This document shows positions 1 to 11,186 of a DNA stretch of 64,000 nucleotides, one piece after another. The translations under genes and the position numbers were made by a program. This stretch comes from Ascaphus truei. Taxonomy: Eukaryota; Chordata; Amphibia; Anura; Ascaphidae. Below the pieces are notes generated by a model. It did not search any database, was not told where the DNA came from, and was given only the letters and a program-made list of their open reading frames with translations. The DNA is taken from contig CM071568.1 of assembly GCA_036426205.1 (NCBI GenBank), positions 118,762,696-118,826,695 of the forward strand. Direction: 5' to 3'. Position 1 is the first letter of the stretch; the number at the start of each line of letters is the position of its first letter.

Positions 1-2
1 TC

Positions 3-1208
3 TTTAAACTCATTTGGAAAAACAAAAAAGCAAGAATAAAGGCAAAAATAATGGTTAGGCCCAAAACAGCAGGCGGACTGGCGGTATCTTGCTTGTTCTC
101 ATATTATTGAGCGGCCCAATTGAGTCAAATTATCCAATGGCACTCAGATCTGAAATTACGCAGATGGGTGGAGCTGGAGAGTGAACTGTGTGCCCCATTG
201 GTGATGCAAAATTTGATTTGGTACCCACAATCTAGATTAAAGAAGATCTTGAGACCGCTATCCTCAATGACCAACTCAATTGCAGTCTGGGAAGCAACTA
301 AATTTAGATGTGCCCTGACCACTAGGAGCTCATTGATGACCCTTCTGTTTGGAAATCCGGATTTTGCTCCTGGGATGGACGAGGGACACTTTATACTCTG
401 GAAACGGAGTGGATATGGGAGGTTGAAAGATCTGGAGGGGAGGACCACGATTAAGACATTCACACAGATTTAGTCAGATAAAGTCATCCCTAATACAGAA
501 TTCTTTAGATACCTCCAGATCCAGGCATTTTACACCAAACACACTAACTGTCCTAAAGTGACTAATTTTGAAACGCTCTGTGTGCATGGACACGACACAC
601 AGGGACTTACATCTAGATTGTACAGAGAAGTGATCAATCCTGGAAATGGGGGCGGACAAAGACTTGACTACATGACACAATGGGAAAAGGACTTAGGGGA
701 AACATTAGAGGACGAAGACTTGATGGACATTCTGGAGGCAGTAGCAAGAACCTCGATATGTACGACGTTAAAGGAGAACTCATATAAGGTATTATTGAGG
801 TGGTATCTCACCCCAGTTAGATTATCTAAATTTGTTCCAGGTTACTCCCCCTTGTGTCCAAGACAATGCGGAGAGCCTGGTGACCTGTTACACATGTTGT
901 GGTCTTGCCCTCGATTGCGTCCAATCTGGGAACAAGTTCAGAATTGGCTGGAGAGGATTTTGGGCCTCGAAATTCCTCTAGATCCCTGGTTATTCCTATT
1001 AAATAAACCACTGGAGGGCCTGTCGAGAGCAGGGAACAAATTACTCGCACATTTTGCAACGGCAATGAGGTGTGAGACAGCAGCAATGTGGAAACAAAAC
1101 GCAACCCCATCTATAGAGAAGATTTGGAACAGAATTTGGTTTGTATGCCAGATGGAGAAACTGACAAGTTTGGTCAATGACACTGTCTCAAATTTTCAAA
1201 AAGTTTGA
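3..1208 (+). pseudogene. LINE-1: C-terminal part of a Tx1/L1-type ORF2 (broken)
   Basis: This is the 3' part of the reverse transcriptase ORF of a non-LTR retrotransposon; the element begins upstream of the window. One frame runs from position 3 and aligns throughout with the C-terminal half of the ORF2 at 50957-53332, at roughly 60% identity in the last 200 residues. It contains the L1-type cysteine motif C-x3-C-x7-H-x4-C (LCPRQCG...HMLWSC), encoded near 852-906, and the shared phrases GNPDFAPGM and LEIPLDPWLFL. The endonuclease and RT catalytic motifs lie outside the window. Two in-frame stops break the frame, TGA at 108-110 and TAG at 471-473, so it is not functional. Seen: motifs and stops. 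Known: C-terminal layout of L1-clade ORF2. Inferred: Tx1-like subgroup. Confidence 0.88.
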
Positions 1209-1545
1209 CTGCCATGGCTAGCGCAAATAGACATTGCAAGGGTGAGCAATGCCACCATTTGGCTATAATAGTCAAGGTGAGTTTTCCTTTGACGACTATC
1301 AGTAATCAATAGAGGGCGACCGAAAGGACAGATAGGGGGTACCCGGGACCCATATAAGGAGTTCAGAAATGGTGCACAAGATACATGCAAAGAACATGCC
1401 GAATAGGCAGAAACACCCAAAATGGAGTTGAAACCCAGGAAAAGAAGAGATCCACAATGGGATCAGTTGGCGTGAATCCCTCCCCCTCCCTTTCCTTCCT
1501 AATGTTTCAGCCCCCCCACCCTCGAGTTTGTTAAGTGTGACTATG
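1209..1545 (+). mobile_element. LINE-1 3' UTR, first part
   Basis: This is non-coding sequence after the ORF2 stop. It ends where the foldback element begins (GGGCCTTATTCAG at about 1549) and resumes at about 5311. No gene is seen in it. It is assigned to the LINE because of its position and the polyA-tailed continuation at 5311-5427. Confidence 0.6.
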
Positions 1546-2194
1546 GGCCTTATTCAGAAAGCCTCGATAAGGCCCTTATCGAGCACTTATCGAGCACTTA
1601 TCAACCAAAATGGCTACTCGTATTCAGAAAGCCTCGATAAGTGCTCGATAATGGCCTGTATTGACACAAAATTTTATCACCCACAGAAAATTGCCAACTG
1701 AGCGGCGATCAGCCACTTATCGACAATTTTCGGAGGGTTGATAAACTTGCGCGATTCAGAGACCCGCGAGTCAGCTGTCGCGGCCTATCGCAGCCCATCG
1801 CAGCCCTAAAAGGCATTCTTCTCCCCAAATCCAATACACCACAAAACATTTGGTAAATTGGTGGGGAGATGGCCTCGATGAGCTGCGATGTGTCGGGACT
1901 TAGAAAAAATCAGGCCCCTTTCCTGCCTCGGATTGATGCCGGGGGTCTCCGGAGCTGATAGCCATTAATAGCAGCTCCGGACCCCCCCGGCATGCATCCG
2001 AGGCAGGAAACATGCATGTACAGCAACTTCATTATCTTAGCGGCTAACCGCTAAGGCAATGAAGGGGTTAAACACCCGTGTCAGGCTTACAGTAAAGACA
2101 TACAATACAATACAATACTGTGGCTAGCGAGGGTGGGTGAAGGGGGAATTTGGCCCTTAGTGGCTGTTTAGGCCTTGCAGGGGGTTTGCGGGGG

Positions 2195-3194
2195 GACTTA
2201 ACCCCTTCATTACCTTAGCGGTTAATACCGCTAAGGTAATAAAGGGGTTAACCCAACCACTACACCCTCACAAGGTCTAAACACCCATCCTTAGGGCTAA
2301 TACCCTCTTCACCCATCCGTGAGGCCTAAGCACCCACCCCTGACTAAACCTACCCTATACCCACAGAGTAGTATAGTGGTACATCATACCCATATAATAA
2401 TAATATGGACATGATAAGCCCCTATAGCACTCAATGGGCACCATAATGACAATACATTCATACACAAGACACACAATAATAAAACCTAACTAAACTCCAA
2501 AAAAATACACTTCACTAAATAAAAACAGTAGCCAGCTAATCCAATCAATAGAAGCAATTACAACATCAACAATGAATTAATTAAACCATTACCCAATCAA
2601 ACCAATTAATTCCTAAACCAACTCAAAATGAATGGTAACACTAACCAATCCAAACAATGAATTACTCTAACATTAATGAATGTAACCATTAAAAGAAACA
2701 GAAATAAATTAAAACAATCTCTGAAGTAACCATAAAACACATTAGCTAACATAATCCAACTTTAAGTACAAGCGAACACCAATCGCAAACCTTTTATTAC
2801 ATTAAGCATGAACAAACAATCACATCCACATAATAAAATGCAATGAAAATAAGCAACAGCAATAACAAGCGAGAAATGCCCCCTCAAATATTGTCATAAT
2901 AATGTATTAATCTGTACCCTAAAGAGGTACAGAATAAAAGTTTATCAGTCAATGTGCCTCCCCCAAAAAAACAAAAAACACATCCAAAGATTAAACCTGT
3001 AAAAAAGAGACATTTACAAACATTGAATATATTACTTACCATTAGAAGCGGTGGCCCTCCGACTCCCAGGGAAACAGGAAGCTCACGTACCTTGAAGGCC
3101 TCCAACAGCATCCGATGCCATCCGCCATGAAGATCCGGATCAGGTACCCAAATCTTCTTTTTCTTTCTTTAATCACCTTCTTCTATCTTCATCT
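2195..3194 (+). repeat. Left arm of giant inverted repeat
   Basis: Read in reverse complement, this arm matches 3550-4512 closely over its whole length. Examples are AGGCCTAAGCACC at about 2322 against GGTGCTTAGGCCT ending near 4424, and TTCTATCTTCATC at 3181 against GATGAAGATAGAA at 3550. The outer part carries the local palindrome ACCTTAGCGGTTAATACCGC at about 2212. Confidence 0.85.
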
Positions 3195-3549
3195 GTCACC
3201 TTTTCTTGTTCTTCTATATCTTCTTTCTTCATCTGTCAATCCAAAATACCCCATGTCAAATCCCAGCCGATGCTGTCTTATCGGCTTCTTGGGCTCAAAT
3301 GAGGAGTCACGGCCTTAAATAGGGCTTTTGACGTCACATTTAGCCTCAAAATGGTTAACAGCCACCTGATTGGCTGTTAAAACCATGTTCCGACTTAAAT
3401 TTTTTTTTTTAGACATGACGTCTCATAAAGGGAATGATGCCAGCCAATCAGAATGCTGTGCTTCATTTGCCTTTAAGATGGCGTCACTAAATCCAAAATG
3501 GCCGCTGTGTCACAAGGTATTTTAGCCAATCAGAGAAGAAATGGTTAAA
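3195..3549. repeat. Spacer (loop) of the giant inverted repeat
   Basis: This roughly 355-bp segment does not pair with itself end to end. It contains CCAAT-like boxes (AGCCAATCAGA), TGACGTCA-like sites and two short inverted segments. The same kind of sequence starts foldback copies B (5434) and D (about 50070), where ACACATGGTTTTCACAGCCA is shared. It could be the promoter-like core of the family, but no start site can be shown. Confidence 0.5.
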
Positions 3550-4512
3550 GATGAAGATAGAAGAAGGTGATTAAAGAAAGAAAAAAGAAGATTGGGGTAC
3601 CTGATCCGGATCTTCATGGCGGATGGCATCGGATGCTGTTGGAGGCCTTCAAGGTACGTGAGCTTCCTGTTTCCCCGGGAGTCGGAGGGCCACCGCTTCT
3701 AATGGTAAGTAATATATTCAATGTTTGTAAATGTCTCTTTTTACAGGTTTATTCTTTGGATGTGTTTTTTGATTTTTTGGGGGAGGCACATTGACTGATA
3801 ATATATTAATCTGTACCTCTTTAGGGTACAGATTAATACATTATTATGATTATATTTGGGGGGCATTTCTCGCTTGTTATTGCTGTTGCTTATTTTCATT
3901 GAGGTTTATTATGTGGATGTGAATCTTTGTTCATGCTTAATGTAATAAATGGCTTGCGATTGGTGTTCGCTTGTACATAATGTTATATTATGTTAGCTAA
4001 TGTGTTTTATGGTTACTTCAGAGATTGTTTTAATTTATTTCTTTGTCTTTTAATGGTTACATTCATTAATATTGGAGTAATTCATTGTTTGGATTGGTTA
4101 GTGTTACTATTCATTTTGAGTTGGTTTAGGAATTAATTGGTTTGATTGGGTAATGGTTTAATTAATTCATTGTTGATGTTGTAATTGCTTCTATTGATTG
4201 GATTAGCTGGCTATTGTTTTTATTTAGTGAAGTGTGTTTTTTTGGAATTTAGTTAGGTTTTTATTATTATGTGTCTTGTGTATTAATGTATTGTAATTAG
4301 GGTGCCCATTTAGTGCTATAGAGGCTTATCATGCCCATATTATTATTATATGGGTATAATGTACCACTATACTACTCAATGGGTATAGGGTGGGTATAGT
4401 CAGTCAGGGGTGGGTGCTTAGGCCTCCCGGGTTGGTATCGGGTCAGGGTGGGTTAACCCCTTAATGACTTTAGTGGTTAGTAACCGCTAAGGTGATTAAG
4501 GGGTTAGGGGCC
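3550..4512 (+). repeat. Right arm of giant inverted repeat
   Basis: This is the complement of 2195-3194. The outer end repeats GGGTTAACCCCTTAATGAC and AACCGCTAAGG, which pair with 2213-2260. The arm also contains a CATGCCCATATTATTATATG motif (about 4330) shared with copies B and D. Confidence 0.85.
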
Positions 4513-4632
4513 ATTAGAATGGCTTTATTATGTATATATGCTTTCTTGCTACGGAGGACAGAGGGACCTGCTGTAGTGGTAAGTATAACTGTATTTAATT
4601 ACTTTATTTTTGTATGCTAATGCAGTGATTAA

Positions 4633-4686
4633 TAATGGGCAAATAATCTATGATCCATATCTGGATAATAGTTATTTTGCCCATTA
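4633..4686. repeat. Conserved AT-rich hairpin, copy 1
   Basis: This is an imperfect palindrome with outer arms TAATGGGCAAA / TTTGCCCATTA and inner arms TATCC / GGATA. Related hairpins occur at 6663, 24769, 25285, 34812, 36559 and 37527. Confidence 0.8.
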
Positions 4687-4757
4687 CTGTACTGTATGGG
4701 TTTGGGCGGAGGAGGGGGGGGCATGTATTGATGTTTATTAAAATATTTATTGATATA

Positions 4758-5041
4758 CATTTCTTTCATAGTGTAGAGGTGCAGGGGGTCTCCGGAGCTG
4801 AACCACATTGGTTTTATGTCCAGAAACCCCCTGCTTCCTGAGACACAAGCCCCTTTATGGGGTGCCGGTATCCCTCTGCATTGAAATGTCCCATGTCACG
4901 TGACCGGGACATTTCCTTTCATAGGAGATACCGGCACCCCATAAAGGTGCCTGTATCTCGGGAAGCAGGGGGTCCCTGGACCTGAAACCAACATGGTCCA
5001 GCTCCGGAGACCCCTGCACGTCTACACTATGAAAGAAATGT
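4758..5041. repeat. 284-bp palindrome centred on CACGTG
   Basis: The arms are about 141 bp and begin CATTTCTTTCATAGTGTAG; the right arm ends CTACACTATGAAAGAAATG. The centre is TCACGTGA at 4896-4903. Parallel copies lie at 7213-7483 and 46983-47150. Confidence 0.85.
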
Positions 5042-5310
5042 ATTTTTAAATAAATAATTTTCGGGCGACATTTCCGCTGTGAGAGCCGGCTCTCTCAGAG
5101 CAGCTCTCTCTGCAGCAGAAATGAATCGCCAGTTCAGGCCTTTTCAGAGGCTCGATGCTGTCGCTGGCAGCAACTCGCCTGTTTTTGGGCATTTTGCTAT
5201 CACTGGTAATCGAGCCTTTCTGAATACCGTGATAGCAACACCCAAAAAAACACCATTTTACATTACCTGGCGATTTTTTTTATCAACCCTCTCTGAATAA
5301 GGCCCTATAT

Positions 5311-5427
5311 GTGAATTGTCTTGTTAATAAACAAGGGTGCGGAAGTATAACGCATCAGACTTATAATGTTTATTACAACTGCTGTACCTTTGAAAAAGTG
5401 AATAAAATATAAAGTTGGAAAAAAAAA
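5311..5427 (+). mobile_element. LINE-1 3' end with polyA tail
   Basis: The sequence ends in AATAAAATATAAAGTTGG followed by an A run (about 5419-5427). LINE-2 ends the same way on the minus strand (AATAAAAAGGAAAGTTAT, then A) near 50577. This is therefore the 3' end of the LINE whose ORF2 lies at 3-1208, separated from it by foldback copy A. Confidence 0.75.
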
Positions 5428-6662
5428 GGGGGCACATGGTTTTCACAGCCAATCAGATGGCGTGTGAACCATTTGCCAACCAAATGTGAAGACGCAGGCC
5501 ATATTTAAGGCTGTGACATCTCATTTGAGCTCAAGAAGCCGTCGGGTCAACATCGTGGATTTAACATGGGGTTATTGGACAAAACAGATGAAGATAAAGA
5601 CATAAGATTAAAAAAAGCAAGAAATAATCACAGATGATGGAAGAAGATGATGGAAGATTACAGAAAGAAGATTTTTATTACCTGTCCTGGATCTTAATGG
5701 TGGATGGTGTTGGATTGTGTTTCATGACGTCACGGTACAAGAGCTTGCTGATTCCCCAGTATTCGGAGCGCCAACACTTCTAAAGGTTTTTTGTGTATGT
5801 CATTGTCCATTGACTGCTAATGTATTAATCTGTAAGGTACAGATGAATACAGTGGGAGCCAATACATTTTTTGGTAAATGCATTTCTTCTATTGACTGTT
5901 ATATTTTCTATTTCTTTTTATTGTTTAGATTAAATTGATTTGAATTGTGATGACTTATTTTTTTATTTTTACAGATTGGTTAGTGATTTTAATTAATTAT
6001 GTATTTTGGTGGCTACTGGTTTTAATTAATGTGTTGCCTAGTGGTTGTATGAATTAATTGTTGTGTTGGTTACTGCTTTTAGGCATTAAATGTATTTTTT
6101 GGCTAGTGGTATTATTTATGTACTTGCATAGTGGTTTTAATTATTTTACTGAATGCCATGGGGTTTTATTTCTTTAATTGATTGGTTAGTGATTTTATAT
6201 AGTTAATTTCTTGGTTGGCTAGTGCTTTTAATTTTTGTTTATGGGTGTTTAGGTGCTTGTTGTATCTGTTTTATTCTTGTGTATGTTTGACATTTATGCT
6301 TTTGTATTAGGGTGACAATTGACTGCTATAGTAGCTTATCATGCCCTTATTATATGGGTATGATCTACTACTATGCCACTCAATGGGTACTGGGTGGGTA
6401 TAGTGGGTCCGGGATGGGTGGTTAGGCCTCCTGGGTGGGTAGTGGGAGAGGGGGAGTTAACCCTTATTTACTGTAGCTGTTATTAACCCCTAAGTTGATT
6501 GTGGGGCTAGGGGCCATTAGATTGTATTTTTTATGTATTCTTTCTGGCAACGAAGGACATGGCCCTGCAGTAAGCTTACCAAGATGCCCTTCATGTTAGA
6601 AGGGGTAAGTAGAACAGTTTTTATTTACTTTAGTTATGCTGGCTGGCTAATGTTGTGTTTAA

Positions 6663-6716
6663 TAATGGGCAAATAATCTATTATCCATATCTAGATAATA
6701 GTTATTTTGCACAATA
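6663..6716. repeat. Conserved AT-rich hairpin, copy 2
   Basis: Left arm TAATGGGCAAATAATCTA, centre TATCCATATCTAGATA, right arm TTATTTTGCACAATA. This is the same motif as 4633-4686 with one arm slightly decayed. Confidence 0.75.
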
Positions 6717-6834
6717 CTGTACTCTATGTGTTTGGTGGGGGGGTGAGGTGTATTTTTTTAAAATGTAGGCCATGTTTTTGTTTTTTTAAATACAGGAATG
6801 GTACCGCTGGCCATCGGGGACCCATGGAGACCAC

Positions 6835-7110
6835 ATGAGGACCCACAGAGGCCCACAGGGACCACCCAGGAGCCCCACACACCCGTGGGAACCACTCGAG
6901 GGCCCCCAGACACCTGTAGGGACAACCCGGGGACATAAAGACACCTGCGGGGACCACCCATGGAGCCCATTGGGACCCACGGACACCTGTGGGGACCACC
7001 TTAGGCCAATGGAGCCTAGCGGGGACATCCCAAGGGCTCCCAGACACCCGTGGGAACCCCTGTGGTGCCCTGTGGGACCCATGGACACCTGTGGGGACCC
7101 CTGCTGGCCT
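6835..7110. repeat. GGGGACC/CACCTGTGG minisatellite
   Basis: This is an imperfect array of units built around ACACCTGTGGGGACCACC and GGGACCCA. It produces long open frames in several phases on both strands, all with low-complexity composition, so they are not genes. Related GGGGTCC arrays occur at 24560-24690 and 24968-25190. Confidence 0.75.
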
Positions 7111-7212
7111 GTGGTATTAATCCTGTTTAAAAAAATAAAAATAATGGTTTTATGTGGGGGCACAGATGGTGGGTTGTGTATTTGTTTTTATTACATATTT
7201 TAATTTAAAATG

Positions 7213-7483
7213 TCTTACTAGTATAGATGAGCAGGGGGTCTCCGGAGCAGTACCGCATTTATTTCAAGACTGGGGACACCCTGCTTCCCGAGATACAGGC
7301 CCTGTTATAGGGTGCCAGTCTCTCCAATATGTAAATGTCCCACGTCATGTGACTGGGACATTTTAATGCATTGGAGATACCGGCACCTCATATCTCTGTA
7401 TCTCGGGATGCAGGGGTCCCCCGACCTGAAATCTATGCGGTTCTGCTTCTGAGACCCCTTTCTCGTCTACACTAGTAATAAAA
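7213..7483. repeat. Palindrome related to 4758-5041
   Basis: The left arm begins with TACTAGTATAGATGAGCAGG; the right arm ends in CGTCTACACTAGTAA. The centre is CCCACGTCATGTGACTGGG near 7341. It has the same layout as the copy A palindrome, with more mismatches. Confidence 0.75.
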
Positions 7484-7745
7484 ATGAAATTAAAAAAACA
7501 TTAATTTTGTGCGAGATTTGTGCAGGGAGAGGTGGCTCTGAGCAGCTCTCTCTGCAGCAGAAAGAACTCGCCGGGTAAGGCCTTTTCAGAGGGTCGATCT
7601 TCACGTCGCCGGCTACTCTCCCGTTTTGTGAATTTTTCTATCAAAGGTAATCAAGGCTTTCTGAATACCGTGATAGCAACGCTCACAAAATGACGATTTA
7701 AATTGCCTGGCTATTTTTTTCATGAACCTTTAGTGCATATGCCCC

Positions 7746-8389
7746 TCCATTATTAGGAAATTGTCATCATCCAAATTGAGCTGTTTGTAATTTCTTATAG
7801 AAGCGGTTAAGAAAATGAGATTTGCAATAGAGAATACCATTTTTTCACACATTTCATTCCACTTCATTTCATTCATCTAAGTTCAGTTTATCTCATACAG
7901 TCAGCCTCTCTGACCGGTTGTGTAATGATTTATTGTTATTGTTTCTGAATTATTCAACAATCAGCCAGATGTTCACTTAATGCTACTGGACTGGTGACAG
8001 TGGAGTGGACAATGCATTGATTCACAAAGATATAACATTCAAAGTAGTGCAGACTTAGTTTTCTCAGGTTATTACTAAATATTGTGATCAACATTTCCAC
8101 AAAAAGGAGTATGTGTTTTTGGGGTCCCCGCTCCCACCCATGTGTTACTGAGAGATGGACCAGTAACTGGTTTAAGAGTCAGGCATACATATGTGAATAA
8201 ACACAATAAGCCAAGAGCTGTGCCAATGCCAAACTGCCAAAGCCACATACCGTGAAGCTTGTCAAAAAAATGGCACTCCAGTGGACTTGATAGATTGACA
8301 TTGACATTGACATTTCTGTCTTGTCATGGACCTTTGTAAAGATGCAAATAGTATAAACTAGTACAGTATACATACACTTCCATCCCACC
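7746..8389. other. Unassigned non-coding DNA
   Basis: This is AT-rich sequence with no supported ORF or recognised repeat. The reverse frame of 69 codons at 8179-8388 is unconvincing. Confidence 0.5.
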
Positions 8390-8990
8390 CCTCTCTATGA
8401 CACTCTCCACTACCCCCTCTCCCACACTTTCCCCAAAACCTTTCTCACTCAGTCCTCCACCTCTCTTTCATAAACTCTTTCCCCTGCCACTCTCTCCAAA
8501 ACTCTCCTCCTACTCCTCTCTCTCTATATTTCTTTCACTCTCCCCTTTTCACTCTTCCCCCTCTACCCCATCTCTCTCTCTTTCCCCCTCATCCATCTCT
8601 CTCCTTCTTCCACCTCTCTTTCACACTCCCTCCTACCCCTCTATCTCATACTCTCCCCAATCCTCTCTATAATATTCCTCCCACACCTTTCTCTCATAGT
8701 CTCACCCAAACTTTCTCTCACACACTCTTTCCCCACCAATCACTCTCACACTCACACTCTCCTCCCACCCTCCTATCTCACCCTATCCCTCAAACTGCCA
8801 CCCAAACTTTCTTTCTCAACCCCCTAACTCTCTCTCTCTTACAGTCTTTCCCCCACCACTCTCTCACACTCCCCCACCACTCTCTCTCACACTCTCCCCC
8901 TATTTCTCTTTTTAAATCTTCCCATTATATCTTATTCTGTTTTCTCTCTCTTTTTATTTCCCCCCTTTCTCACTCTGCCTTCTCCCAATC
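8390..8990. repeat. Polypyrimidine (C/T) tract, about 600 bp
   Basis: The plus strand is almost entirely C and T with interspersed CACT and CTCTC units. A purine-rich G/A stretch (GGGGGAGAGAGAGACATTG and similar) follows at about 9190-9370. The open frame at 8397-8672 is a by-product of composition. Confidence 0.85.
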
Positions 8991-10329
8991 TCCCACCTCC
9001 CATGGCCCTCTATTTGAGGCAGGGGTGTGGGCCAGTCCAGGTTCTGCGTGGTACCATATGGGTGCCCACCCATGCAGCATAAAATGGAAATTGGTCTCAA
9101 CTACTGGTGGGACCTAACTTCTGGGTCCAGACAATCAGGACAGGACCCCTCTGCCACTGGTACAGATGTCCTTATGCTCTCCCCGCATTTTATGGACTTG
9201 GGGAGAGTGACATGGGGGAGAGAGAGACATTGTGAACAGAGAGGCACATCAGGAAAGAGTGATATTGTGGAGCAGAAGGCACACGGGGGAGAGAGTGACA
9301 TGGGTGGGAGTTAGTGACATGGGAGCAGTTACATGGGGGAGGGAGGAGTGACATAGTTGAAGTGACATGAGGGAGGAGTGTCCCTACCTTTCTGATTGTT
9401 GTAGGGTCTGCAGGGGTTGACTGTAGATTGAAGGCTCCATGTGTCCATTCCTGCCTCTGATGATCGGATTCCAGTGTCAGAGGAGAAAATTCCCCAAATT
9501 CCTATGGCTCAAAAAGAAAGAAGAAAAAAATGGACTTATATCTACATGTACACCACTGAAAATTAAATGTGAATGCTCTAACAAACAGGTGTCTTGGTAT
9601 ATTGTATATACTGTGTAATACTCAAAATGCACATTTAATCTTCAGTTGATCACATTCATGTAGATATATTGCACTATTTTTTTCTTGTTTCTTTGTACAC
9701 CATAGGGATTTTTGGGGATTTGTTTGGTCTCATACAGTACTGATGGGAGTACTATCACCTAAAGGCAACAAGGAAACATTTAATTTTGATTACATCGTGT
9801 TTTGATGACACAGGGAGGAACCTATCTGTGTTTCCAACAGAGGTGTAGTGAGCCTTTCAGTGATGTCATCAGTGTGGGCGCTGGGACACGCGATCGTGAC
9901 CGCGAGGACGCGCATTTACCAAACACTGCTACAAGTTGAGGCTTCCTTTGGACATGTTGCGGACGGCAACAGTGTTTTGTTATTACTGTAGCAGGGACAC
10001 ATTATAAGTGTGATTCGCTGTTTTGTACGTTTTTATATTAAAGTCTTGCAGTTCTGCACCATCCCTTTTCTCTTTGTCTATCTCCCTGGGGAATCAATCT
10101 GGTGTTGAGTGTGGGAGCTTATGTGACTGAATCGACGGAGCCCAGCTGCGGCACCTCATGGGGTTCGTGGAGCACCAGGAGAGAAGTCGTTGGCTCAAGC
10201 ACAGCTCCTATCTGCTGCACGCATTGAAAGTCCATCTTGTAAGTAGGCATCCATCCGTTGTAATTAGGAGACTGCTCTTAGACTCTACATACTGCACTAT
10301 GGTGTCCCCCCTTTTTTGTATTATCTATT
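8991..10329. other. Unassigned DNA with LTR-like features
   Basis: It includes a purine-rich tail (9190-9370) and a region near 9840-10060 with a TGATGTCATCA palindrome and ATATTAAAG followed by TTGCAGTTCTGCACC. The latter resembles the promoter and polyA part of a retroelement terminal module. No gene is recognised. Confidence 0.35.
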
Positions 10330-10690
10330 AGGATGCATGCCACTTCGCAAGGAGGATACATTTTGAGCATACCTCAGGATTGGTATTTTTCTGTGATTGA
10401 ATTCCCCTGTGGACAGGTTTTTGGACATTTGTTCTGAACATTGGTAATCTGTCACCTTGTACAAATCAGATTTATGCTCCGGGGATTGCATTTTGTCCCT
10501 CTCACCATGTGTGTGAATGTGGATAAATATACATTTAAAAAGCACTCACAGTGTATACAGCGCTTTGCAAAAGGTGTGCGTGGAGTGGGATTAAAGAGAG
10601 TATACCAATGGTGCGGGTAGGTGTAGAAATGTAAGTGGGTGTTGCATTACTATTATTGTGTGTAGATACGGTGTGGTCCCCAATAAAACC
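10330..10690 (-). mobile_element. Penelope-like element 3' fragment
   Basis: On the minus strand this resembles the sequence following the GIY-YIG ORF at 30600-30780 on the plus strand. Shared words are GGGACCACAC-GTATC-ACACAC and ATTTC-ACACC-ACCC-CACCAT. It is a short relic without coding function. Confidence 0.45.
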
Positions 10691-10705
10691 AATCTCAAAA
10701 AGGCA

Positions 10706-10855
10706 GAATGGATGGCCATAGAAAGTTTGAAAAACTGACACATATTGAGATAGAGCCCTCTGATAAAGTGGGCAATGTTGTTTTATGGCCAAAAGCTCTT
10801 TATGAGAAAGAAGCTTATAAACAGCTTTGTGACCTGCTATGCTACTGTAATGGTT
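10706..10855 (+). pseudogene. Penelope-like RT N-terminal fragment
   Basis: A short frame encodes EPSDKVGNVVLWPKALYEKE, matching the conserved motif before the Penelope RT domain (SDKGGNxVxx...YxxEAxxQL). PLE-1 has the equivalent at about 13405-13470 (KKADKGG...NVVLNYNSY). Nothing else of this element remains alongside. Confidence 0.6.
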
Positions 10856-10973
10856 GTGCTCCCACGCACAAGCCAAGACAAGGAGGAGGACCTGATAGCG
10901 ATGTGGAGAAGCCGCAGGAGACACGAGATAGGAGAAAGTTGCCGCGCAGCTGGGGAGCGGTGCACATCGTCAC

Positions 10974-11186
10974 GTGCTGACCACCTTCATCAGGGGTAAA
11001 GTGACAAGTGTTAAACAACTCTTAAATCATATCGCACAAACTAGGCACCCACATAAACAACCACCCACTTCCCACGGGCTGCTCCACGCGCCCTTCACTG
11101 TGCTTCCGAATATCCTCCATTGTTGATGGGCGTGGACTCCTGACAATGTCATAAAGTCACAAATGCCGTCTTGAAAAAGTAGGATG
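10974..11186 (-). repeat. PLE-1 terminal repeat, inverted upstream copy
   Basis: Its reverse complement matches 17112-17324 over the full 213 bp, starting CATCCTACTTTTTCAAGACG and ending CTGATGAAGGTGGTCAGCAC. Homology stops inside the hammerhead-like motif, just before the GAAAC present at 17326. It is read as an inverted pLTR-type repeat flanking PLE-1. Confidence 0.8.

Larger units (their letters stand above)
1546..5310. mobile_element. Foldback DNA element, copy A (giant inverted repeat)
   Basis: This 3.8 kb repeat has inverted ends: GGGCCTTATTCAGA on the left and TCTGAATAAGGCCC on the right. Flanking TAT on both sides could be a 3-bp target duplication. It contains a near 1 kb inverted repeat (2195-3194 against 3550-4512), an AT-rich hairpin at 4633-4686 and a CACGTG-centred palindrome at 4758-5041. 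It has no convincing transposase. The short mirror-image frames at 2884-3111 and 3567-3794 arise because the arms are complementary. It sits inside the LINE-1 3' UTR. The GGGCC ends and possible 3-bp duplication suggest a Harbinger-like non-autonomous DNA transposon, but the class is unproven. Confidence 0.75.
5428..7745. mobile_element. Foldback element, copy B (left part missing)
   Basis: This copy starts abruptly after the LINE-1 polyA with sequence matching the middle of copies A and D (ACACATGGTTTTCACAGCCA). It then follows the right half of copy A: an AT-rich stretch (5940-6300), a CATGCCC...TATGGGTATGAT motif (about 6340), the hairpin (6663-6716), a GGGGACC-rich minisatellite (6835-7110), the CACGTG-type palindrome (7213-7483), CAGCTCTCTCTGCAGCAG at about 7544 and an end near 7745. 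LINE-1 probably inserted into it, leaving its left half upstream of the window. No coding capacity is seen. Confidence 0.7.

Noticed and set aside
2884..3794. Two similar 75-codon frames on opposite strands (MLLEAFKVRELPVS...)
   Set aside because: They are the same sequence read from the two complementary arms of the foldback repeat; no evidence of translation.
6724..7203. Overlapping 100-125 codon frames on both strands
   Set aside because: They are translations of the GGGGACC minisatellite; low complexity, open in several phases.
8397..8672. 91-codon open frame rich in S, L, P and F
   Set aside because: It lies wholly in the polypyrimidine tract; composition alone explains the lack of stops.
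10974..10993. Hammerhead in the inverted upstream repeat
   Set aside because: CTGATGA and the 5' strand of stem II are present, but GAAAC is replaced by unrelated sequence, so the motif is incomplete.
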